Of a DNA stretch of 27,971 bases, positions 23,517 to 27,971 are shown piece by piece. A model generated the notes under the pieces. That model saw only the letters and a list, made by a program, of their open reading frames with translations, had not been told where the DNA came from and ran no database searches. The translations under genes and the position numbers were made by a program. The DNA is from Deltaproteobacteria bacterium (GTDB taxonomy: Bacteria > Desulfobacterota_B > Binatia > UBA9968). The stretch spans positions 1-27,971 of the forward strand of contig VBKY01000055.1 of assembly GCA_005879255.1 (NCBI GenBank). Direction: 5' to 3'. The stretch's first letter is position 1. The number at the start of each line of letters is the position of its first letter.

Positions 23517-24016
23517 AGTCATGTACCTCCGGCAAAGCCGGAGGCTTGATTTGTGAACCGCTCAAAGCGGTTTGGCCGGCTACGCCGGCACGCTTCCTAT
23601 TCGAACATCTTCAGTTGATCGAGTCGACGATCTTCTTTCTCTTGCTCTCTGATGTAATTTCGCACCTGCGCCTCGTCCCGCCCCACCGTCGACACGTAAT
23701 AGCCCTCGCCCAAAAATTCAACCCAACAAAGTTCTTCGCCTTGATGTACCCCACCACCCCGGATACCGAATACTTCGGCGGGATCGACAACATCATGTGA
23801 ACATGATCGCCCATCAGATGCCCTTCGGGATGAACACCACATGATACTTGCATTCCCATTTCGTGTGCTTTAGGTTCTCTTTGCTACTATTCACTTTAGC
23901 CTCCTCTCCGTTGAGCCACGAGCGGTTCACCGGATTGGAGGCTTTCTCTCGATTGCCGTAAATGTCAAACTTTCTCAGTCCCCCAGCAAAGCTGGGGGTT
24001 TACCCTCGATTAATTA
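23517..24016 (-). mobile_element. IS200/IS605-family element, copy 2, internally deleted (500 bp)
   Basis: Near-identical to copy 1 at both ends, with the same AAA-loop hairpins and the same tips. Against copy 1 it lacks 1 base near 23705, 42 bases near 23740 and 94 bases near 23824, but keeps a 36-base segment (about 23580-23615) that copy 1 has lost. It lies 16 bases after the aroE stop. With both end hairpins intact it could still be moved in trans by TnpA from copy 1. Confidence 0.88.
23597..23894 (-). pseudogene. tnpA: Broken IS200-type transposase TnpA
   Basis: The start GTG 23894, with AGGAGG upstream, and the first residues (HTKWECKYHVVFIPK) are kept. A 94-base deletion then shifts the frame into GHLMGDHVHMMLSIPP; a 42-base in-frame deletion removes part of the middle; and a single missing base shifts again before GYYVSTVGRDEAQVRNYIRE. 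HUH and tyrosine motifs therefore survive in different frames and no active protein can form. The C-terminus ends in RRLDQLKMFE with a stop at 23597, which reveals the native ending lost from copy 1. Confidence 0.9.
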
Positions 24017-24041
24017 CTCAGTCTGAATTGAGTATTGTAAG

Positions 24042-24176
24042 TCTCCGCGCTCTCAGCGCCTCAGCGCCCCCACCATCATCCTCCCCGGCATCCTTGCATC
24101 AGCGGATCAGCTACGGCTGAAGCGGCGGAGGAAAGAGGAGGGGGGGAGCACCGCAGAGACGCAGAGTCACAGAGGA
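24042..24176. repeat. Split or rearranged copy of a CACCGCAGAGACGCAGAG-type repeat
   Basis: CACCGCAGAGACGCAGAG at 24149-24166 matches exactly the left arm of the intact 73-bp repeat at 25390-25462. TCTCCGCGCTCTCAGCGCC at 24042-24060 resembles that repeat's right arm (TCTCCGCG...CTCTACGCC). Here the arms are in reverse order and about 90 bases apart, so this looks like two partial copies or a rearranged one. It lies between the IS copy and the FMN dehydrogenase gene; nothing else is recognised there. Confidence 0.55.
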
Positions 24177-24232
24177 TTACTATTCTCTCGGGATCCTGGC
24201 TTCCGAGATCGCGCAAACATGGGGAGGCAAGC

Positions 24233-25309
24233 ATGGCATTGGATTTTGTCACGACTCAAGAAATTATCATGGCGGCGCGGCGCAATCTTACGCAAAACGT
24301 TTGGCACTATCTTACCGGCGGCGCAGAGTCCGAAACCACCATGCGCCGAAACCGGTTCGGCCTCGATAGCCTCGCCTTTCGGCCACGGGTGCTCGTCGAC
24401 GTGTCCAAGATCGACACCTCGACGACTGTCCTCGGGCATAAGCTCAGAATCCCAGTCATGCTCGCGCCCATTGGTTCGCTGCAGTCCATCACCCCCGAGG
24501 GCGGAGTCGCGGTTGCCAAAGCCGCCGAAGAGTTCGGCACCGTCAGCTTCGTCAGCTCGGTAACCCAGCCTAGCCTGGAACAAATCGCGGCAGCTGGCCG
24601 GAGCCCAAAAATATTTCAGCTCTACGTGCAAGGAGACTTGAAGTGGGTCGAGACTCTACTTAGCCGTGTTAAGCAGGCCGGCTACTCGGCCCTATGCCTG
24701 ACCGTAGACACCGCACACTACGGCCATCGCGAGCGCCAGATGATGGATCGTTGGCTGCCGCCGAGCCGGCGCGGCGTAGGCTACGAGTATCGCGCCGGCC
24801 TTACCTGGGAGACATTGGACGCCATAAGAGAGATGGCCGGATTGCCCTTCATCTTAAAAGGCGTGGCGACTGCCGAAGATGCGGTCCTCGCAGTGGAGCA
24901 CGGCGTCAGTACAATCTACATCTCCAACCACGGCGGACGCCAGCTCGACCATGGGCGGGCGACGATAGAAATGCTGCCGGAGATAGTCGATGCGGTGCGC
25001 GGCAGAGCCGAGATCTTCCTTGACGGCGGCATCGTTCGCGGCAGCGACGTGCTCAAGGCAATCGCTCTTGGTGCGCGCGCCGTCGGCATCGGCAAGCTTC
25101 AGGGTTGGGGACTCGCCGCGGGCGGTCAAGCCGGCCTGCTACGCGTTCTCGAAATCCTCGAAAGTGAGATCCTTACGACGATGGGGCTGCTTGGCATCAC
25201 GCGACTCGATCAGCTCAGCTCAACCTACCTGTGCAGCGTTCAACCGTTAGGTCCGTTCCATGAAATGAGCGCCTTCCCTCACATGCCCGACTTATTCCGA
25301 ATCCTCTAG
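24233..25309 (+). CDS. FMN-dependent alpha-hydroxy-acid dehydrogenase/oxidase
   Basis: A 358-residue TIM-barrel flavoenzyme of the lactate/glycolate/mandelate oxidase family, which oxidises 2-hydroxy acids to 2-oxo acids. Landmarks are WHYLTGGAESETTMRRN, RPRVLVDVS, the FMN-binding PVMLAPIGSLQSITPEGGVA and FQLYVQGD, the lysine in FILKGV, the catalytic ISNHGGRQLDH (H233, R236) and FMN-phosphate-binding DGGIVRGSDVLKAIALGA. No membrane-anchoring insertion of the mandelate or L-lactate dehydrogenase type is apparent, pointing to a soluble enzyme. ATG 24233 is preceded by GGGGAGG. It stands alone between repeats. In the family the hydroxy acid differs from member to member; substrate not predicted. 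Confidence 0.9.
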   Translation: MALDFVTTQEIIMAARRNLTQNVWHYLTGGAESETTMRRNRFGLDSLAFRPRVLVDVSKIDTSTTVLGHKLRIPVMLAPIGSLQSITPEGGVAVAKAAEEFGTVSFVSSVTQPSLEQIAAAGRSPKIFQLYVQGDLKWVETLLSRVKQAGYSALCLTVDTAHYGHRERQMMDRWLPPSRRGVGYEYRAGLTWETLDAIREMAGLPFILKGVATAEDAVLAVEHGVSTIYISNHGGRQLDHGRATIEMLPEIVDAVRGRAEIFLDGGIVRGSDVLKAIALGARAVGIGKLQGWGLAAGGQAGLLRVLEILESEILTTMGLLGITRLDQLSSTYLCSVQPLGPFHEMSAFPHMPDLFRIL

Positions 25310-25389
25310 GCGTCCTCTATGCCTCGGCAATTAATCCCTGCTGAGTAACGAGTGCTGAGAACTGAGGAAAGGAATGCGAAACTCGTTTT

Positions 25390-25462
25390 CACCGCAGAGA
25401 CGCAGAGCACAAGAGGGTTTTTTATCCCTTTTTTTCTCCGCGTCCTCTACGCCTCGGCGGTG
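25390..25462. repeat. 73-bp imperfect palindromic repeat (MITE-like)
   Basis: The left arm CACCGCAGAGACGCAGAG (25390-25407) is imperfectly complementary to the right arm CTCTACGCCTCGGCGGTG (25445-25462), with a T-rich centre. A partial relative is at 24042-24176 and a further fragment, GCGTCCTCTATGCCTCGG, at about 25310-25327. No coding capacity. Repeats of this kind are common between genes in environmental genomes. Confidence 0.65.
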
Positions 25463-25495
25463 AGGTCTCCGAATTAGTTTCACTAGCCACGTCCG

Positions 25496-25729
25496 TTATG
25501 GAACTTTGATGATCGCACCGCACTCCTCGCATCTGTACGTAGCGGCGCTATCGTTGATTGTTTCCAGTGCCTCGAATTCATAGAGACGTTTGCCTGATCT
25601 CGCGAGACATTCCGGACAACAGCTATCGCCCAGCTCTTCGCCGTCGATGGTCAAATGACAATGCCGGCATCGCATGGTTCGCTTTCTTACCGGCAACAGT
25701 TCCAGCGCAGTGTGATTACAAGTAGTCAT
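25496..25729 (-). CDS. Small zinc-ribbon protein
   Basis: A 77-residue protein with cysteine and histidine groups suited to zinc binding: CRHCHLTIDGEELGDSCCPE with C immediately after, and YRCEECGAIIKVP at the C-terminus. The arrangement CxxC...CCxxC...CxxC suggests one or two small zinc ribbons, such as nucleic-acid- or protein-binding adaptors. An acidic-aromatic linker (RLYEFEALETINDS) separates them. Start ATG 25729 has no clear ribosome binding site. No neighbour suggests a role; function unknown. Confidence 0.7.
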   Translation of the reverse strand: MTTCNHTALELLPVRKRTMRCRHCHLTIDGEELGDSCCPECLARSGKRLYEFEALETINDSAATYRCEECGAIIKVP

Positions 25730-25829
25730 GCGTCAAAAACAAACTCTCGAGGGATCGAAGTTCGATACGACCATGTACCGCGACTTAACATACCGTTCCT
25801 TGATCTCAACTTCGATCTCTGATTGGCGA

Positions 25830-25990
25830 TCCGACAAAATCGCGCTAGGGAGGCTTCGAGGCTGGCGACGGTCTCGCGAGCGAGGATGTCGGGATCTGGA
25901 AGGTTATCGAATTCTTCGAGGTTCTTGTCTCTGAGCCAAAAGCTATTCGGTCAGCTTACGATTGATCAGTTTGTCGTAGTCGACTACGCG
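25830..25990 (-). pseudogene. C-terminal remnant resembling type I restriction-modification HsdM
   Basis: Minus-strand reading gives VDYDKLINRKLTE in one frame and, after a shift near 25945, FWLRDKNLEEFDNLPDPDIL followed by ARETVASLEASLARF. The pattern FWL.D..LE..DNLP.PD..A.E....LEA.L..F is the characteristic C-terminal end of type I DNA methyltransferase (M) subunits. The catalytic NPPF region is absent and no HsdS or HsdR follows, so this is the tail of a lost system. Bases 25730-25829 hold a further frame-shifted stretch (VEIKERYVKSRYMVV) that I cannot place. Confidence 0.55.
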
Positions 25991-26031
25991 ACATCAAGCA
26001 TAAATGCATAGAGAAAGGCCAAACGTAGAAG

Positions 26032-26738
26032 TTAGATCACTCCAGGTTTCTGTTCGCTAGAACACACTCTCTGGGCTTGCCGCAAACGTTGGTCCGTCGG
26101 ATGAAAATCATCCCCAACGTAGTTTTGCTTCTCGAAGGTCTGCAGAATACGCACCCAGATGCCGCAATCCCAGCCGAGGATTTTCCAATACCCCAAACCT
26201 TTTGCATCCGCTTCCAGTTCTTTATCCGTCGAATAGTTACGAAATCTCACATTCCAAGGGAGACCCACGTCGGCGCTCGACACGCCGCGCCCGACCGTGC
26301 TGCGATTGAACCAAGTGGAGCCATCGTCCGTCGCATGACCGGCGGTTTCGTGGGCAATTTCGTGAGCCAAGGTTTGCCGGAGCAGGAACTGGTCGAGGCA
26401 AACTTCGCCAACCGATGAGTGATGTATATACGGCGGTTGCCGATGCTCATTCCCAGAATGTCCTTGCGGGGGAAATCGGAAAGATAGATCTGATAATCCG
26501 AAAACCGATCCTTGTCTTCGCTGACGGCGACAATCTGCGCCGCCTCATTTCGCACCAGGAGTTCGACTGCGTCATCTGAAACGGTAGGAATACTCGCGCG
26601 CGTCGAGCACGATGTCAAAAACAAATAGAAACTAATCAGTCCACATAAGAAACGGCTGCCTCGTGATAGCAAATTTAGCGCTTGCACCCTGTATTGCCTT
26701 CCCTTCCGTTGAACATAAAAATTGACGCAAGGTAGCAT
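26032..26738 (-). pseudogene. M48-type metallopeptidase lipoprotein, frameshifted
   Basis: Two minus-strand frames form one M48-like zinc peptidase. The upstream frame has a lipoprotein signal (LISFYLFLTSC with lipobox-like LTSC), then VSDDAVELLVRNEAAQIVAV and IYITHRLAKF. The downstream frame continues with DQFLLRQTLAHEIAHETAGH, containing the zinc motif HEIAH, then ELEADAKGLGYW (third ligand Glu) and DDFHPTDQRLRQAQ. The shift lies at about 26395-26415. Both halves are otherwise intact, so the cause is a recent mutation, an assembly error, or less likely recoding. The start is uncertain: ATG 26738 or GTG 26687. If functional, it would be an outer-membrane-anchored periplasmic protease. Confidence 0.75.
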
Positions 26739-26978
26739 ATCCTTTCTGCATTGGCTAGGAGGCGCCAAAAGCACGCATATCCGGTTTCACTGCACGGGCG
26801 AGACCGCCGATCCGACGGCATACCTATCTAACGGCCTTCGCCAGGCTTAGTCAGAATGACGGTAGAATTATTTAACGAACTCGGAGAGACGTGAACGGGT
26901 AACGATCTGTAGGGATCGTCAAAGAAGCCTCTGAGAACCTCAAAAGTTTCCGGTGCCAGGATCTCGGAGTCGGTCGCT

Positions 26979-27200
26979 TTAGGCTACGGTTAGTCTGGTG
27001 ATGGAGAGAATATCGCCAGCACTGACCCGGATGATCCCGTGTTCCGTCTTTAACGAAAAGCTTCCAGAGTCGTCCTTTTGAGTGATTTGCCCTTCCATAG
27101 GATTCGGGAATCGCCCAATTTCCGGTCGAAGGGTGACTTTAACCCGGTCGCCGACTGCCAATACTTTCAACGAATTTGCCAACGATTCGAATATCGCCAT
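26979..27200 (-). CDS. Small protein of unknown function, probable beta-barrel
   Basis: A 73-residue protein preceded by a strong ribosome binding site (GGAGG five bases before ATG 27200 on the minus strand). An N-terminal helix (MAIFESLANSLKVLA) is followed by alternating strands: DRVKVTLRPEIG, MEGQITQKDDSGSFSLKT, IIRVSAGDILSITRL. This resembles Sm-like or SH3-like small barrels but I recognise no family. It is divergent from the lipoprotein gene at 27422. Bases 26739-26978 beyond its 3' end hold nothing identifiable. Confidence 0.65.
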   Translation of the reverse strand: MAIFESLANSLKVLAVGDRVKVTLRPEIGRFPNPMEGQITQKDDSGSFSLKTEHGIIRVSAGDILSITRLTVA

Positions 27201-27327
27201 CGGTCCTCCGATTTTAAAGTAACTTTCGGGTCGTCAGTCTCTTATACAATTACATTAGCTCTTTTCAGATTCCATTTCGTCCAGGGCCCTACACCCACGC
27301 CATGGTATCCTCTACCTCTCGGAAATA

Positions 27328-27356
27328 TTGACTTGAAAGGATGGAGCGGATATTCT
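27328..27356 (+). promoter_or_regulatory. Sigma70-like promoter for the small lipoprotein gene
   Basis: TTGACT (27328-27333) and TATTCT (27351-27356) are separated by exactly 17 bases and lie 66 bases before ATG 27422. The -35 box matches the consensus at five of six positions and the -10 box at four of six. Not tested beyond pattern. Confidence 0.45.
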
Positions 27357-27421
27357 CGATTCCGGTACAGATTGTTCTTGCGCAACAAAACTGCCCGCTA
27401 AACAGACAGAGGTTGGACTCA

Positions 27422-27553
27422 ATGAAGATCTCGACAGAATTATTTGCCGTGCTTCTAGGCATCCTTATTTTAGCGTCGAGCTGCGCGACTCTCAGCTATC
27501 CTGTCGGCGGCACTGCCGAGAGGATTAATTGGCGGGAGTACCTCGATTGTTGA
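27422..27553 (+). CDS. Very short lipoprotein, possibly truncated
   Basis: A 43-residue product with a lipoprotein signal: MKISTELFAVLLGILILASS then C, giving lipobox LASSC, with mature sequence ATLSYPVGGTAERINWREYL. AGAGG precedes the ATG by about nine bases and a good promoter lies upstream. After the TGA at 27551-27553 the same frame stays open for about 59 more codons to a TGA near 27728, so the gene may be a nonsense-truncated form of a protein of about 100 residues. No family recognised. Confidence 0.5.
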   Translation: MKISTELFAVLLGILILASSCATLSYPVGGTAERINWREYLDC

Positions 27554-27733
27554 CAGTGTGAGAACATCTCCGTTTTTCTTCTGCTGATTCCTTACAGCTA
27601 CTGCGGTCGTTTTCCTTTACTCTTTATCTTTCGTTCTCCGCGCCCAACTCTCCGGCGACTCGTGGAATTGCGTGAGGCCAGCTTGGAGGTCTTCGACGAT
27701 TTCCTAAGCGAGAACGTCGATAATACTTGACCC

Positions 27734-27757
27734 TCGTTTGGACTGTGGTTCAAACGA
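27734..27757. terminator. Hairpin at the 3' end of the MFS gene
   Basis: TCGTTTG (27734-27740) and CAAACGA (27751-27757) are perfectly complementary around a 10-base loop. The hairpin overlaps the stop codon of the minus-strand transporter gene and lies just after the plus-strand lipoprotein region, so it could terminate either. No T-run is present, which weakens the call. Confidence 0.3.
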
Positions 27758-27971
27758 CCTTCCTGCTCTTTATTGAAGTCAGCAATGGGATGACGCTGAT
27801 TCCGAGGGCGAACAGATAGGTCACGTTCATTGACGCGACGAAAACTTGAGTATCTCCCGGGTTGGGCGTGGTCCCCGGAATCCCCGAATAATATCGGAAG
27901 GCCAGCGTCAGAAAGATGCCGCTTAGCGAGATGCCGAGCATGTGTCCCAGGCCAAAGATTCCATTGATAAT
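27750..27971 (-). CDS. MFS transporter, C-terminal end (cut by window edge)
   Basis: The frame is open to the last base on the minus strand; 73 residues are visible. IINGIFGLGHMLGISLSGIF followed by LTLAFRYYSGIPGTTPNPGD and VFVASMNVTYLFALGISVIPLL corresponds to the last two membrane helices and intervening loop of 14-helix drug/proton antiporters of the DHA2 (EmrB/QacA) type. It probably exports drugs or other hydrophobic compounds across the inner membrane. The basic tail TSIKSRKVV faces the cytoplasm. The start and substrate pocket lie outside the window. Confidence 0.75.
   Translation of the reverse strand: MINGIFGLGHMLGISLSGIFLTLAFRYYSGIPGTTPNPGDTQVFVASMNVTYLFALGISVIPLLTSIKSRKVV

Noticed and set aside
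27551..27553. Possible selenocysteine recoding of the TGA in the short lipoprotein (text would read DC-U-QC)
   Set aside because: No SECIS-like stem-loop is evident after it, no selenoprotein family matches and no Sec machinery is in the window; a nonsense codon or natural stop is simpler.

Overview
The window looks like a piece of an uncultured, moderately GC-rich Gram-negative soil or sediment bacterium. Several things point that way: secreted solute-binding proteins with signal peptides and no adjacent permeases, lipoproteins, a UbiD-type decarboxylase next to an amidohydrolase, the PrkA/DUF444/SpoVR trio, and many decayed genes and small dispersed repeats. A Desulfobacterota/Binatota- or Rokubacteria-like lineage would fit, but there is no rRNA or other marker here to prove it. 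I see no tRNA, rRNA or CRISPR array.

Bases 1-2892 hold three tandem paralogous solute-binding proteins (the first cut by the window edge). A group II intron with its own maturase follows (about 2948-4860), then a 72-bp inverted-repeat element (4959-5030). Bases 5181-9961 hold a plus-strand cluster: UbiD-family decarboxylase, NMT1-like solute-binding protein, amidohydrolase, and a second NMT1-like binding protein broken by a small deletion. The simplest reading is capture and decarboxylation or hydrolysis of small aromatic or heterocyclic acids; the substrate cannot be read from the sequence.

Bases 10073-12480 are a decay zone. A peptidase-M24 start is fused to pieces of another binding protein, which is interrupted by an IS200-type element. 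An NTF2-like protein and a small protein coupled to a degraded nucleotidyltransferase-like tail come next. Minus-strand genes then follow: a ferritin-like di-iron protein, a two-domain VOC protein, a large membrane histidine kinase and an orphan NusG paralogue.

Bases 17716-22319 carry the conserved trio prkA (yeaG), DUF444 (yeaH) and spoVR (ycgB), a stress-related unit found also in non-sporulating bacteria. After it come an unusually long shikimate dehydrogenase, a second, internally deleted copy of the IS200-type element, and an FMN-dependent alpha-hydroxy-acid dehydrogenase/oxidase. The last 2.5 kb is again mixed: a zinc-ribbon protein, a fragment resembling the C-terminus of a type I methyltransferase subunit, a frameshifted M48 metallopeptidase lipoprotein, two small unknown genes and the C-terminal end of an MFS transporter.

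I found no clearly new multi-gene system. The most informative signals are the two IS copies with complementary deletions, the layered pseudogenes, the variant AroE and the families of palindromic repeats.
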